Origin: Clostridiales bacterium
Lineage (GTDB): Bacteria > Bacillota > Clostridia > Oscillospirales > Oscillospiraceae
NCBI GenBank assembly: GCA_012520295.1
Contig: JAAYOP010000088.1
Location: forward strand, 1-64,000
Direction of reading: 5' to 3'
Length of the DNA: 64,000 bases
In this document: one piece after another, positions 1 through 10,032 of the stretch
How the letters are laid out: each line of letters begins with the position of its first letter
How positions within the stretch are numbered: the stretch's first letter is position 1
Notes under the pieces: generated by a model
What the model was told of the DNA's origin: nothing
What the model saw: only the letters and a program-made list of their open reading frames with translations
Database searches by the model: none
Program-made: the position numbers and the translations under genes

Positions 1-204
1 CGGCAGATTAAAGAATAATTATGGGGATTACTGTTCCTTTCATTTGTTAACATCATTAATTTCAGCAAGCTTTTCTGAACAATTTCCCTTGTTATGAAAC
101 TTGCCAACGTTTACTTGACACATACCTATATCGTATTAAGTTTTACTTCTCTGATGGATACTGATAAACTGATAGTTGAGCATCTTTAAATCTAATACGC
201 GCCA

Positions 205-239
205 AAAAGCCGCCTCATAGTGAAATTGAGGCGGCTTTT
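205..239 (-). terminator. Intrinsic terminator after the ABC exporter pair
   Basis: A 13-bp perfect inverted repeat (AAAAGCCGCCTCA and its complement) with a 9-base loop. On the minus strand it ends in a T-run, so it can end transcription of the ABC genes that stop at 262. It is A/T-flanked on both sides and could act bidirectionally. Bases 1-204 hold no gene I can support. Confidence 0.85.
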
Positions 240-261
240 CGCGTTTTATATGCAGCCGGTT

Positions 262-2085
262 TTATACCTTCTCATACCACATGGATTGGGCATTATACAT
301 CTCGGAATAGAGGCGGCAGCTTTTCATAAGCTCCCTGTGGGGCGCTATGGCTATGACCTTTCCCTTGTCCATGACTATTACCCTGTCCGCCTCCTTCACG
401 GAGCCTAGGCGGTGGGTAACTATAATCGCAGTCTTGTCCTTCGATATCTCCATAAACTGCCTGTATATCCTGCTCTCCTCAATAGGATCTATGGCGGCGG
501 TAGGCTCATCGAGCACGATCAGGTCATGGGTGCGGTAGAGTCCACGGGCAACGGCAATGCGCTGCCACTGGCCTCCGGACAGGTCAACCCCATCAAATTC
601 CCGGGAGAGCATGGTGTCAAGCCCCTGGGGAAAAGCATCCTCCCGGATGTCAACACCCGCTTCCGAGAGGGCTTTATCCGGCACTTCCTTCTTTTCCATC
701 TGGCTTATGTTAACATTTTCAGACAGCTTCATAAGATACCTCTGATATTTCTGAAAGACGCCCGAAACATTTTTAAACAGAGACCGGCTATCCGCCGCCA
801 AAGTGTCCATTCCTCTGGTGATAACCCTGCCCTCCGTGGGCTTATATATTCCTATGAGCAGGCGCACCAGCGTCGATTTGCCCGCTCCGTTTTCTCCCAC
901 AATTGCAACAGTCTCTCCCTGCTTTATTTCCAGCGAAACACCGTCAATGCTCTTTGTGGTCCCATTGGGATAAGTGAAGCTCACGTTTTCAAGCACAATC
1001 CCCTTCGAGCTGTCCGCCGCCTGCTCCGTGCCTCCGCGCTCGGGCAGTTCCATGAAGCGGACGTAGTTGCGGGCTGAACCGTAGTTTTTTGCCATCCTTC
1101 CCACATGGGAAAAAGCCTCCTGCATGATTGCGAACATCATTGTGACGGAACCGAATACGGCAGCGAAGGCTCCTACGGTGATCTCGCCCGCCAGAAGGGT
1201 GCTCACCAGCATGTAGACAATTCCGCCCCATCCCAGGCAGGACAATAGAGCCGCCACAAGCTCCAGCATGTTTTCCCTTATTTTTGCCCTCCATTCGGCC
1301 TGGGCCAGTTCCCTGCAGGTTTCAAGAAACCGGCCTATGAGCATTTTATATATGCCTAAAATCCGCGTCTCTTTGAAAAACTCCCTCGTTGTCATAGTGC
1401 CGTCATAAAAATTCAGCTTGCGCCTGACAGGCGCCGCCTCATCCTCGAATTTTGCCACCACCTGGGGTTTCATAAGCTGTCCGAAAAGGGTCGGAATGAA
1501 AACGAGAAGTATCGCAAGGATAAACTTGGGGCTCAAATTATTCAAATAGAATCCCATGAAAACAAAATACGGGATATAGAACGTTAAAACGGTAATGCCT
1601 AAATTCATTATCTGGACGGTATTCCCGGCACCCTCATCGGCCTTGTTAATCTGGTCCTGTAAAACCGTGTCCTCCAGGCAGACAGGGTCCAGCCGTCCCA
1701 TTTTTTTATGTATTCTCCTTGCCGTTTCTCCATTGCACTTTGTAAATTCTACCACGTGCAGGAAATTGTGGAGACCATTTAATATCTCTCTCCCAATAAA
1801 AGCCGCCCCCAGTGCAAGGACGGACGCAAATATCACCCCGGCTCCGGCTCCGATTTTCAGAGCCCGCTCAATGCTGTCATAAAAGCGCTGGGTCATATAA
1901 GTGGCAAACCCATGCGATATGCCGTGGAATATACTTATTATATTTATGACTATATACAGTACCGGTATCGCCGACATGTTTATTTTAAGTCCGGCTTTTA
2001 TAACCTTCCAAAGGGATACCCTCGGGAGTGAGGTCTCCCTGTCTTTTCCGGACTTTTTCAGACGCGGCTTTTTCTCTTCAGGCAT
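262..2085 (-). CDS. ABC exporter half-transporter (membrane domain + ATPase)
   Basis: About 607 residues with an N-terminal six-helix ABC exporter membrane domain and a C-terminal ATPase. The ATPase shows Walker A GENGAGKSTL, signature LSGGQWQRIAVARG, Walker B LIVLDEPTAAIDP and the switch His in VTHRLGS. ATG at 2085 is preferred because an AAGGAG site lies nine bases upstream; a start at 2106 would put this site inside the gene. It overlaps the end of the upstream half-transporter by 8 bases, so the two were most likely translated together as a heterodimeric exporter. The substrate (peptide, lipid or drug) cannot be read from sequence. Since the partner carries a frameshift, the pair may be inactive unless that shift is a sequence error. 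Confidence 0.85.
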   Translation of the reverse strand: MPEEKKPRLKKSGKDRETSLPRVSLWKVIKAGLKINMSAIPVLYIVINIISIFHGISHGFATYMTQRFYDSIERALKIGAGAGVIFASVLALGAAFIGREILNGLHNFLHVVEFTKCNGETARRIHKKMGRLDPVCLEDTVLQDQINKADEGAGNTVQIMNLGITVLTFYIPYFVFMGFYLNNLSPKFILAILLVFIPTLFGQLMKPQVVAKFEDEAAPVRRKLNFYDGTMTTREFFKETRILGIYKMLIGRFLETCRELAQAEWRAKIRENMLELVAALLSCLGWGGIVYMLVSTLLAGEITVGAFAAVFGSVTMMFAIMQEAFSHVGRMAKNYGSARNYVRFMELPERGGTEQAADSSKGIVLENVSFTYPNGTTKSIDGVSLEIKQGETVAIVGENGAGKSTLVRLLIGIYKPTEGRVITRGMDTLAADSRSLFKNVSGVFQKYQRYLMKLSENVNISQMEKKEVPDKALSEAGVDIREDAFPQGLDTMLSREFDGVDLSGGQWQRIAVARGLYRTHDLIVLDEPTAAIDPIEESRIYRQFMEISKDKTAIIVTHRLGSVKEADRVIVMDKGKVIAIAPHRELMKSCRLYSEMYNAQSMWYEKV

Positions 2086-3894
2086 ATTCCCGCTCTCCTT
2101 CCTCATCGGTATACCAATCAGCCTGGGACTTATACATCTGTGCGTACAGTCCGTCGTTTTGCATCAGCTGGACGTGACTTCCCCGCTCGGCAATATGCCC
2201 GTCGTCAAGCACATAGATGATATCGGCCAGCTTTGTGGAGCCCAGCCTATGGCTTATAAATATCGTGGTTCTGCCTTTTGAGATGTTTTCAAACTGTGAA
2301 TACACCCGCTTTCACTGAGAGGATCAAGAGCCGCGGTCGGCTCGTCCAGGATGCAAAGGGGAGCTGAACTGACAAGAGAGCGCGCCATGGCAACGCGCTG
2401 CCACTCGCCTCCGGATATGTCCACACCGCCCTCATATATCTTGCCAAGATACGAATTCATCCCATCGGGCAGCTTTTTCACCGTCTCCGCCAATCCGATG
2501 AGCCGGGCTGCGTTTTCCACTGCGGCTTCATTGCGGTCCGAATTGATTGCGCCGATTGCAATATTGTCATAAAAGCTGAAGCTGTAGCGGGCAAAATCCT
2601 GATATACCACCGTGGACATGCCCTTCAGCTCCGCCTGGGAAAGCTCCCTCAGGGAGCGGCCGTCCACCCTTATCTCCCCGGTGTAATTTGTATACAGCCC
2701 CGTCAAAAGCTTTGTTATAGTCGTCTTCCCGGCGCCGTTTACTCCCACAAAGGAATAGTGTCTGCCCTTTTCTATAGCAAACGACAGGTCTTTTAAAACA
2801 GGCTTCTCGGTTCCGGGATATGTAAAGGAGACATTTTCAAAGGTAATTTTCTCAAAATCCATGCCCGGCTCCGGCAAGGCATCGAATTCCTCAACCGTTT
2901 CCAGCTCCATAAACCTGGTCAGGTCACGAAGGTATTCCCTTTTGGCTGCTATATTTTGTATCAGGTTATTGACACCCCATGACGCGGTGCGCACCAGGTT
3001 TATAATACCGCCCATCAGCGCAATGAACATGCCGTAATCTATGCTTTTATTCAAAACGGACGGTACCATGGAGAGGATTGTGCCGATTGCTATTATTGAG
3101 CCAAATACCCCGCCCGCCTTCATCCTGATGAAGTTTTTCAGGTCAACCCACAGCTGAATTTTCCTGGCCTTGTGAAACTGCTCCATATAGACATCATTTA
3201 CCGCGTCCGTATAGCCGTATACGGTCCTCTCCTCAACCGCTTCGCGGGATTTGAGCACCTCCGACAGGTAGGCGGTTCGCCTGTGGAGCTTTGAGGTTTT
3301 ACGCTTCGCCTCATAGCTGCGCTCTCCGGCTTTTTTGGCTATGATTATCAGCGGGACGGCGGAAGCGATAATTATCAGCCCGGCCCACCAGGCTCCTGCC
3401 ATAACCGTGATGACCACACCCAGAGCCGCAATCACCTGCTCGGCAAAATAAACCACCGATTCAAAACACTCGACAATCTCGGTGTCAAAAACTGGCGTGA
3501 CACGGCTAATCAGGTCGGCCGTATCCGGGTTTTCAATGTGGTGGTATTCCAAGGCGGCCACCCTGGCTATGATCATGGGCCTAAGAGCGCGGCGGAAGTA
3601 AATTTTCCTCCTGCAGTTTATGTATTCCATTATCACGTTCATCAGCGTTTGAAAGAACTTAACCACAATCAAACCGCCAATTGGGAGAGCTATTGCGCCA
3701 AGCCCACGCGTACCCGCCATCACGGCAAGAGCTGCGTTTATAAATCCCGCCGTCGCAACGATGGTAAGTGTGGGTATGGCCGCGCCGATCAGCCGGTAGA
3801 TTATCGCGACGGCCGAATAAAGCGGACTTGCGCGGCACATTAAAAGCACCAGGTCCCTGCCCTTGTATTCTCTTTTTTGAAGTATGTTTTTCAT
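2078..3894 (-). pseudogene. ABC exporter half-transporter, broken by one frameshift
   Basis: Partner of the exporter subunit that follows. The first 520 or so codons run from 3894 through the membrane domain, Walker A (GVNGAGKTTI), signature (ISGGEWQRVAMARS) and Walker B (LCILDEPTAALDP). The frame is lost at about 2300, just after DPLSES. The rest of the ATPase (FISHRLGSTKLAD and the C-terminus) continues in another frame to 2078. In the sister gene the same place reads EESRIYRQF. Restoring one C after AGC would give SRVYSQF here, so the defect is best explained as a single-base deletion in a CC pair. It is either a recent pseudogene or a sequencing error; everything else in the gene looks functional. 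Confidence 0.8.
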
Positions 3895-4091
3895 ATCTAC
3901 CTCACAAATATCGGTAAACTCGAACCAGCGGTTTGCAGCAGGTATTGAAATTTATTCCAGAAAATATTATTGCAAATTCCCAGCATATTCAATAACCGGT
4001 TCGTTAAAAGGCCTCAATTAATAGTTGAGCAAACTAAACCGACAGGCAAGCAAAAAGAAGCAGGAAACGGCGTATAAAGTGTTTTCTGCCA

Positions 4092-4119
4092 TTGATTTAT
4101 TGGCGTGGATTGTTATATT
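4092..4119 (+). promoter_or_regulatory. Probable vegetative promoter for the redox protein gene
   Basis: TTGATT, a 16-base spacer, then TATATT lie about 37 bases upstream of the start codon at 4156, in a 260-base gap between divergent genes. The match to the housekeeping consensus is good but not perfect. Confidence 0.4.
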
Positions 4120-4155
4120 ATGGATTGTATTCTAAACCTATGAAAGGGGTACATT

Positions 4156-4587
4156 ATGTCTGCAAAATCCGAAAAAGCTGCAGAGCTTTTCTCATCCAAT
4201 TTCAACTGCGCTCAATCCGTTTTCGCCGTATTCTGTGAGGACTACGGAATGGATATTGAAACGGGACTCAAGGTCGCCGGAGCCTTCGGAGGGGGCCTTC
4301 GCTGCGGGGAAATCTGCGGTGCGGTTTCCGGCGGCGCCATGGTTGTGGGACTAAAATACGGCCAGACCTCTTCTGAGGATTTGGATGCAAAGGCCGAATG
4401 CAATATGAAAACCATAGAATTCACCGATGTTTTTAAAGAGAAATTCGGCTCTCTCATATGCCGGGAGTTTCTGGGCTATGACGTAAGAGATGCCGAGGCC
4501 AGGGAACAAAACAGGCATAAGCACACTGAGGTATGCCTGAAGCTGGTTCAGGGAGCAGTTCAGCTGCTGGAGGATTTGGGATACTGA
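4156..4587 (+). CDS. C_GCAxxG_C_C family redox protein
   Basis: 143 residues. The conserved pattern of the family is visible: FNCAQSVF, then AFGGGLRCGEICGAVSGG and a later Cys in the ICREFLGYD region. This matches the C_GCAxxG_C_C family (PF09719), small cysteine-rich proteins thought to be redox active or metal binding; no reaction is established for them. The start has an AAAGGGG site seven bases upstream. The gene stands alone between two minus-strand ABC genes and has its own promoter-like sequence. Members of this family also occur near molybdenum aldehyde oxidoreductases, one of which lies near 34 kb, but no direct link is visible. Confidence 0.8.
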   Translation: MSAKSEKAAELFSSNFNCAQSVFAVFCEDYGMDIETGLKVAGAFGGGLRCGEICGAVSGGAMVVGLKYGQTSSEDLDAKAECNMKTIEFTDVFKEKFGSLICREFLGYDVRDAEAREQNRHKHTEVCLKLVQGAVQLLEDLGY

Positions 4588-4656
4588 GTTTAACCTTATG
4601 CTCCCCAGCCGGTCTTAACCACCGGTATTGAATTTACATACGCCGCTGGCGACTCC

Positions 4657-6460
4657 CTATGCTGTCTCCAGGGCGTATTTCTCCGCCTGCTTTTTGAACA
4701 TTTCGGCGTATTTTCCGCCAAGTCTCATCAATTCGTCGTGTATGCCACACTCCAGAATACGGCCTTCCTCCACCAGATAAATCCTGTCTGCGTCGCGGAT
4801 TGTGCTGAGCCTGTGGGCAATGACAATCGTGGTTTCGGGGCGTGTGCGATCCAGCACCAGCTTGTTGAGTTCGTATTCTGCAAAGGGGTCAAGGGCCGCA
4901 GTCGGCTCGTCAAGAAGCAGCAGACCGAAGCTTCCAGTCAAAAGGCGCGCCAGGGCAAATTTCTGCATCTCGCCGCCGGACAGCACCACGCCCTTGTCGT
5001 CAAACTCATGGGTCATTGTGGCGGAAAGACCGCCCTCCTCTTCAAGAAGGCGGGACAGTCCCACCTTCCTTAGAATTTCCGACAGTTTTTCATCGTCTGC
5101 GTCCCTGTATGCGCGCAAATTTTCCGCCACGGTGATTGAGTATACCGATGAATCTTGAAATGCTATTCCCACTGCGTCCCGCAGCTTTCTGACATCATAT
5201 TCCTTGATTGACCTGCCGTCTATTCTTATATCCCCTTCATTCACATCATAGAGCCTGAGCAGCAGCTTCATAAGCGTGGTTTTTCCCGCGCCGTTTTCGC
5301 CTACTATGGCGATCTTTTCTCCCGGTTCTATTTTCATTGACAAACCGTCTATAACATATTTTTTCTCTTCATCCTCAGACTGCGAGTATGAAAAGCGGAC
5401 ATTGCGCAGTTCTATTCCCAGGGGCTTGTTTTCCGGGCATAGGCCCACGCCGTGCTTTGTCTCTATTTCAGACTTTATATCAAAGAATTTTCGCACACGA
5501 TCCATATACTTGGTAACACGCTGCAGGGATGTGATCTGATACATAACGTTGGACAGGCCGTTGCGCAGCATAGTTGTCGCGGTTAAAAGGGCAGAGTATT
5601 TGGCCACATTCGCCATGTCTCCGCTTACAACACTTTTTACAATCAGGGCAACGCTGACAAAAAACGTTATATTCTGCAGCAATACCGATAATACTTGACA
5701 TTTTGCCAGCCGAAAAGCAAACTTCAGTACTACACCCGCGTTTTCTTCCGCGGCATCATCATAGCCTTTTAAGAAAAAGTCCCTCAGCCTGGTGGATTTC
5801 AGGTCTGCTGCAGGCTCTACTGTGTAGAACATGCGCTGGAAGTATCTCAGACGACGGTCGGACTCCAGCTGCTCCTCAAATCGCTCAATCCAATGGGCAT
5901 TGGTCTTCATATTCACATATGCTCCGGCCAGGACGCTTGTAAAAGCAACCAGCAGCATCCAGGGTCCTACTACGGCAATATACGTTGCCATGGCCACAAA
6001 CTGGGCTGCGTTCTGGACCGTATTTTCAATGATGCTCCGGGCGCTCTCTATCTGACTGGACAGGTTTTGGGCAGCCCAGGTAAAATCGGCATAAAACTCC
6101 GCAGAGTCATAATAGCGGTAATCCGTCTCCAGAGCTCGCTTATATATTTCGCGGTTTACCTGGTTGCGCAGACGTGTACTTTTAACATCCATATACACAG
6201 CCTGCATTAACTGGGTCATCGTCCACAGCAGAATATTCGCCAGAGCTATAAATCCGGCTATTGAAAGTATTTTTCCATATGGGAAACCATTGACAAGGGC
6301 ATTGATAATCGCGCTGCTGGTGTAGACCTGCAAAAGAGAGTTCAATAGGGCCCCAGGCGGCCCAAAAGCAGATTGTAACTATTATGTATCCGAGAGCATA
6401 TCGCTTGTAAAACCGCATAAGAAAAACGAGATTTGCAAACTCGATCTTTACTTTTTTCAT
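4657..6460 (-). pseudogene. ABC exporter half-transporter, frameshifted near its N-terminus
   Basis: A full-length ABC exporter subunit of about 600 residues is present in two frames. Translation should begin at ATG 6460, where GGAGG lies six bases upstream, giving MKKVKIEFANLVFLMRFYKR and a first membrane segment ending FWAAW. The frame changes at about 6350, within TGGGGCCC; dropping one base from the G-run restores WALLNSLLQVYTSS and the rest of the protein. The ATPase is complete: GENGAGKTTL, LSGGEMQKFALARL, LLLDEPTAALDP, IAHRLSTI. A start at 6345 would lack the first transmembrane helix and has no ribosome site. Either a young pseudogene or a homopolymer error. Confidence 0.75.
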
Positions 6461-6556
6461 ACTTGCCTCCGAATACGCTTCTTTTGTATTCGCCATTCTT
6501 TGGCAATATAGCATATCACTGTTCACTTTTCAACCTTTTTTATATATTTGTAATAA

Positions 6557-7573
6557 TTATGAAATATATAAAATCTCCATGCTCCCCAGCTCTTCCTCCA
6601 ACTCCCGCCGCAAAAATTCCTCGACCTCTGCTCTCGCCCCGGGACGGTAACAATACTTTCCCCTGCCGCGCCCTGTCATCAGAGCTTTATCATATATCTT
6701 CACCGCTCCCGGGAAAGCTTCGGCATTGATTGCTCTATGCACATAGCTGTAGGTCATGAAGATAATTTCAATAAAGCCGCTGTTTTTGACCTTTTCACTC
6801 AGCTCGTCTCCAAGCAGCTCAATCAATTCCCCATACATTTTCCTCCACCCCGGCAGAAGAATAACAGGCGCAATAAGCAGCCCCACCGGATACCCCGCCT
6901 GGGCCATGTCATTGAGGGCGCGGATTCGGGAAGCAAGAGGCGATGTGCCAATCTCAACCTTTTTTATTATTTCAGGCGGGTTTACGCTCATCCGGAATAT
7001 GGTCTTCCCCCTGTGGTCAAGATCCAGCAGCGGCCCCACCATGTCGAACTTTGTCGGAAATGTGAGAAATCCATGGCCCTCACGGGCAAACCTCTCAATG
7101 GTCCAAAGGAGGTTTTCTGTTATGGTGTTTTCCAGTACCAGGTCGCTGTTGCTGCCTATTTCAAAGGTCTGCCGACCAAGGGCGGCCCCATCGGCCCTGA
7201 GCAGCTTGTCCATCATCTGCTCCCGATTTACAAAAAGCCGTAAATATGAGCATTTGTTATAATTGCAGACCAGGTAACAGTACAGGCACATTGCCCTGCA
7301 GCCGGAGGATGTATATGGTACAAGCCAATCGGAAACCTTGTGGTTTTCCACATATCTGTGGGTTTTGCGTATGCCTATTATCAGGTGCCGCTTGAGCTTT
7401 GGAAAGCTCCGGTTTTCTGCCGCGCTGAATTCCGGGATGCGGTTGTGGGATTTAATCTCTATCCAGGGCAGAGACCGGTATTTTTGATACAGTACTTTTC
7501 CCAGGTAATATTTCATAACATCCGGCTCATAATAAACCCCGTCGAAATCCAGCTTCAACACCCGATTTCCCAC
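6557..7573 (-). CDS. splB: Spore photoproduct lyase
   Basis: 338 residues, GTG start with an AGGGG site nine bases upstream. Radical-SAM enzyme that repairs the thymine dimer spore photoproduct during germination, reverting it to two thymines without excision. The cluster motif appears as SSGCRAMCLYCYLVCNYNKC, where C-x3-C-x2-C is the usual radical-SAM triad, followed by family-typical IGSNSDLVLEN and LTFPTKFD. Length matches known SplB proteins (about 340). It sits alone between the ABC gene and a ferritin-like gene. Its presence is good evidence that the host makes endospores. Confidence 0.88.
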   Translation of the reverse strand: MGNRVLKLDFDGVYYEPDVMKYYLGKVLYQKYRSLPWIEIKSHNRIPEFSAAENRSFPKLKRHLIIGIRKTHRYVENHKVSDWLVPYTSSGCRAMCLYCYLVCNYNKCSYLRLFVNREQMMDKLLRADGAALGRQTFEIGSNSDLVLENTITENLLWTIERFAREGHGFLTFPTKFDMVGPLLDLDHRGKTIFRMSVNPPEIIKKVEIGTSPLASRIRALNDMAQAGYPVGLLIAPVILLPGWRKMYGELIELLGDELSEKVKNSGFIEIIFMTYSYVHRAINAEAFPGAVKIYDKALMTGRGRGKYCYRPGARAEVEEFLRRELEEELGSMEILYIS

Positions 7574-7589
7574 CTTATTACCCCTTTAT

Positions 7590-7620
7590 TGTCGTAAAGC
7601 ATAATTGCTTTTCAACGACA
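7590..7620 (-). terminator. Stem-loop between the ferritin-like gene and splB
   Basis: TGTCGT-AAAGC pairs with GCTTT-(TCA)-ACGACA around the loop ATAATT, between the stop at 7635 and the splB start at 7573. It lacks a long T-run, so it may be a weak terminator or a processing site in the splB leader. Confidence 0.35.
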
Positions 7621-7634
7621 GCGATATCTATGCT

Positions 7635-8069
7635 TCACAAATAATATCGCAAATCCTTGGCCAGCTTTTCTTCAATAGATATAAGCTCTTTACAAATGCC
7701 CTTTGAAGTGCTGTCAGCTGCCTGATATTGATTAAGATATCTGTGTAATGACTTTACACCCATATTGCATCCGTCCGTAATAAGATCGGCCACGGTGGCG
7801 TCACTTTTTTCCATTCCCATCTTAATATTGGTTTTTATCCACGACATCCCCTTAGCCATCGCAGTGGGATCTTTTTCATCGCTGCCGTGTTGCAGCAGTA
7901 AGCCATGTATTCTGTTGCCCAGTTCGCCGTGATGGCTTTTGCTTTCTTCCAGCAGCTTCTTCATCTCCTGGTTTTCCACCTTGCCGAGGACCTCATCAAT
8001 TGAAGTTACGGCCATTTTTGTTCCGGAATCGCACTCCCGAAGAAGTTTTACCGTATCGGTAATCTCCAT
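7635..8069 (-). CDS. Ferritin-like four-helix protein (DUF2383-like)
   Basis: 144 residues, almost all helical, with an AGGGG ribosome site in front. The ordered Glu/His helices (SIDEVLGKVE, LEESKSHHGELGNRIH, NQYQAADSTSKGICKELISIEEKLAKDLR) resemble the ferritin-like DUF2383 group, common in spore-forming Clostridia. The ExxH carboxylate pairs of true ferritins are only partly evident, so I make no claim of iron storage. No signal peptide or membrane segment. A stem-loop follows the gene. Confidence 0.55.
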   Translation of the reverse strand: MEITDTVKLLRECDSGTKMAVTSIDEVLGKVENQEMKKLLEESKSHHGELGNRIHGLLLQHGSDEKDPTAMAKGMSWIKTNIKMGMEKSDATVADLITDGCNMGVKSLHRYLNQYQAADSTSKGICKELISIEEKLAKDLRYYL

Positions 8070-8205
8070 AATAAATCACCCCTTCAAGTTTTCTAATAGT
8101 ATCTCATTATCATCAGCGCAATATACCGCAGACCGGATGATAACAGGATTTTAAGTACAAAACATCTCCTTCTGCCGGTCCTTCACCGAGTTTAAAAAAG
8201 CTATA

Positions 8206-8249
8206 GGAAAACAGCCAGGAGGCCGCCCCATTGGACTCAGCCTCCTGGC
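8206..8249 (-). terminator. Terminator downstream of the DUF4180 gene
   Basis: A perfect 10-bp stem (GCCAGGAGGC / GCCTCCTGGC) with a 16-base loop, followed on the minus strand by TGTTTTCC. It lies about 70 bases after the stop of the DUF4180 gene. A 63-codon minus-strand reading frame across it is not convincing. Confidence 0.75.
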
Positions 8250-8321
8250 ACTTATATTGATTTTTATTTTTTACGCATTTATCATCCCATAAGTCATTGC
8301 CCATAATATGCCTGTCCTCAT

Positions 8322-8684
8322 TTATGTTGCATTTTTCAGCTTTTTGACCGCCTCTTCTATTGTGGAAACAAAAAATATGTCGTTTCCGTTATTGCTCTCG
8401 TAAATAAAATCCTTCAGCGACTTGCTGGTGTAATCCGAATAATCTCCTACAAATGATACTTTAACACGATAATTAATGAATTTCTGAAGAACTTCACCGG
8501 CAAGACCAGTTCTCAAAACAAAAAAATCATCTGTCAGGCAGGACTTATTTAAAACAAGTCTGTTTGAATTCGTTTCGTAAAATACCGACGCAATTAAGTC
8601 AAGTGCTGCCTGAGCATCGGCTATTTTTTCATCCATATCCACCTGAACAATATTTTTATCATCATCTAAAACCCTGTATTTCAT
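8322..8684 (-). CDS. DUF4180 domain protein
   Basis: 120 residues, with an AAGGAAAG site seven bases before ATG. The central stretch (FFVLRTGLAGEVLQKFINYR) and the SKSLKDFIYESNNGN block are typical of DUF4180, a soluble family often found near regulators or stress genes in Bacillota. The fold recalls STAS-like or ADP-ribosylation-fold proteins, but the function is unknown. It follows the metal transporter gene on the same strand after a 39-base gap, so it may be co-transcribed from the metal-responsive promoter. Confidence 0.7.
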   Translation of the reverse strand: MKYRVLDDDKNIVQVDMDEKIADAQAALDLIASVFYETNSNRLVLNKSCLTDDFFVLRTGLAGEVLQKFINYRVKVSFVGDYSDYTSKSLKDFIYESNNGNDIFFVSTIEEAVKKLKNAT

Positions 8685-8723
8685 ATACTTTCCTTACTCT
8701 TTCTTTCGACTGTGCCAGTGCTT

Positions 8724-9992
8724 TTAACCATCGATCCCTTCCATTTTGAAAATCACGGGACGTACGCCGTCCGGACAAGAAGCTATATGTACCTCATCAC
8801 GATTGTAAACCCATCCGCCCGACGCGAGAACATGGGCAAAGGCAGCAATCGACTGCCAGGCTGGCGGGCAAAACCCCTCCGGCATATCAATGCCGTGGGG
8901 ACCTGTTGTATAAAAAACGTCCCCTTCTTTCAACATTGTGCAGGGCCCCTTTTCATAGGGCGGATAGCTTTCCGCCAAATCCTTAATATATAGCGTTCTC
9001 AAAACGGTTATTTTACATCTTCCCATTAAAAAATCCTCCAATCTTTTATAAGCAAAGCCGCATTTCTTCATATTAAACTGATTTATGCTTTTTTTCAACA
9101 CGCCTGCTATCATTTTTTCCGGGTTTACATGGACCATGCAGTGCTTGACACCCTCGAAATAATTCTCAATCACGTCATGTACATTATGGGCAATCTCATG
9201 GGCAGATGACAATGTGTCTTCGCCATCTGCACAGATTTCAACATCCACATATATTTTATTGCCGAAAAGCCTTGTTTTTATTTGGTCAATACCTATAACA
9301 CCTTCCTGTTTCAGGATTATGCTTTTCATCTGCTCTATAATCTCTCCGTCACATGATTTATCTGTCATCTTCCCCACGGCATCCAAAAATATTGATACGG
9401 CCGCTTTGACGACAAACAGGCATATGACTATGCTCGCTATTGAATCCGAAACCGGAAAGCCAAGCCTTGCGCCCACAACCCCCGCCAGGCTGCCAATCGA
9501 GGAGAAGGCATCCGAGCGATGATGCCATGCGTCCGCCATCAGTGCCGGCGAATCTATTTTCTTTGCCGCCCCTCTCGTGTACCAGTACATCCATTCCTTT
9601 ATAACTATGGAGGCCAGAGCAGCAACCAGGGCCAGAGCGCCGGGAACAATCAATTTGTCATGCTCCCCGGATATAATTTTTTGGGCTCCGCGGTAGCCTA
9701 TGCCAATACCAATCAAGCATAAAACGGTCGCCAGTATGATCGCCGCCACATTTTCAAATCGTTCATGCCCATAGGGATGGTCGTTATCCGCATCCTTGTC
9801 GGACATTTTTATGCCGATTATAACGATAAATGTGCTCAGTACATCGGAAATCGTATGCACTGCGTCAGAGACCAGGGCCGTTGAAGCTGCAAAAATACCG
9901 GCAAAAAGCTTAAAAGCGCCGAGTAACAGGTTGATTAAAATGGTAACTCCGGAATTATTCATGGCAATTTGCCGGTTCGATTTGGTCTTCAC
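8724..9992 (-). CDS. Cation diffusion facilitator fused to a TIGR04076 domain
   Basis: 422 residues from GTG 9992 (GGAGG seven bases upstream). Residues 1 to about 210 form a six-helix CDF exporter with the metal-site pairs SDAVHTISD (helix 2) and ADAWHHRSD (helix 5), followed by the CDF cytoplasmic domain to about 300. From about residue 323 the protein becomes a TIGR04076-type domain: GRCKITVLRT, KGPCTMLKEGDVF, MPEGFCPPAW, ASCPDGVRPVIFK. CDF proteins export divalent metals by proton antiport. The NiCo-type riboswitch in front argues for Ni2+/Co2+. The TIGR04076 domain has no known function; its Cys residues could bind metal. The fusion is unusual, and an internal ribosome site may release the domain separately. 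Confidence 0.85.
   Translation of the reverse strand: MKTKSNRQIAMNNSGVTILINLLLGAFKLFAGIFAASTALVSDAVHTISDVLSTFIVIIGIKMSDKDADNDHPYGHERFENVAAIILATVLCLIGIGIGYRGAQKIISGEHDKLIVPGALALVAALASIVIKEWMYWYTRGAAKKIDSPALMADAWHHRSDAFSSIGSLAGVVGARLGFPVSDSIASIVICLFVVKAAVSIFLDAVGKMTDKSCDGEIIEQMKSIILKQEGVIGIDQIKTRLFGNKIYVDVEICADGEDTLSSAHEIAHNVHDVIENYFEGVKHCMVHVNPEKMIAGVLKKSINQFNMKKCGFAYKRLEDFLMGRCKITVLRTLYIKDLAESYPPYEKGPCTMLKEGDVFYTTGPHGIDMPEGFCPPAWQSIAAFAHVLASGGWVYNRDEVHIASCPDGVRPVIFKMEGIDG
9024..9039 (-). promoter_or_regulatory. Internal Shine-Dalgarno and ATG for the TIGR04076 domain
   Basis: Within the CDF gene, GGAGG is followed eight bases later by an in-frame ATG at 9026, exactly where the TIGR04076 domain begins (MGRCKITV). 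This would allow a free product of about 100 residues, the normal size of stand-alone TIGR04076 proteins. Confidence 0.6.
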
Positions 9993-10032
9993 ATTCTTAC
10001 CTCCACAGATCTATTGTTTTTTATGCAAATGG

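Noticed and set aside
8113-8304. 63-codon minus-strand open frame
   Set aside because: It runs through the terminator hairpin at 8206-8249, has no ribosome site and no recognisable family.
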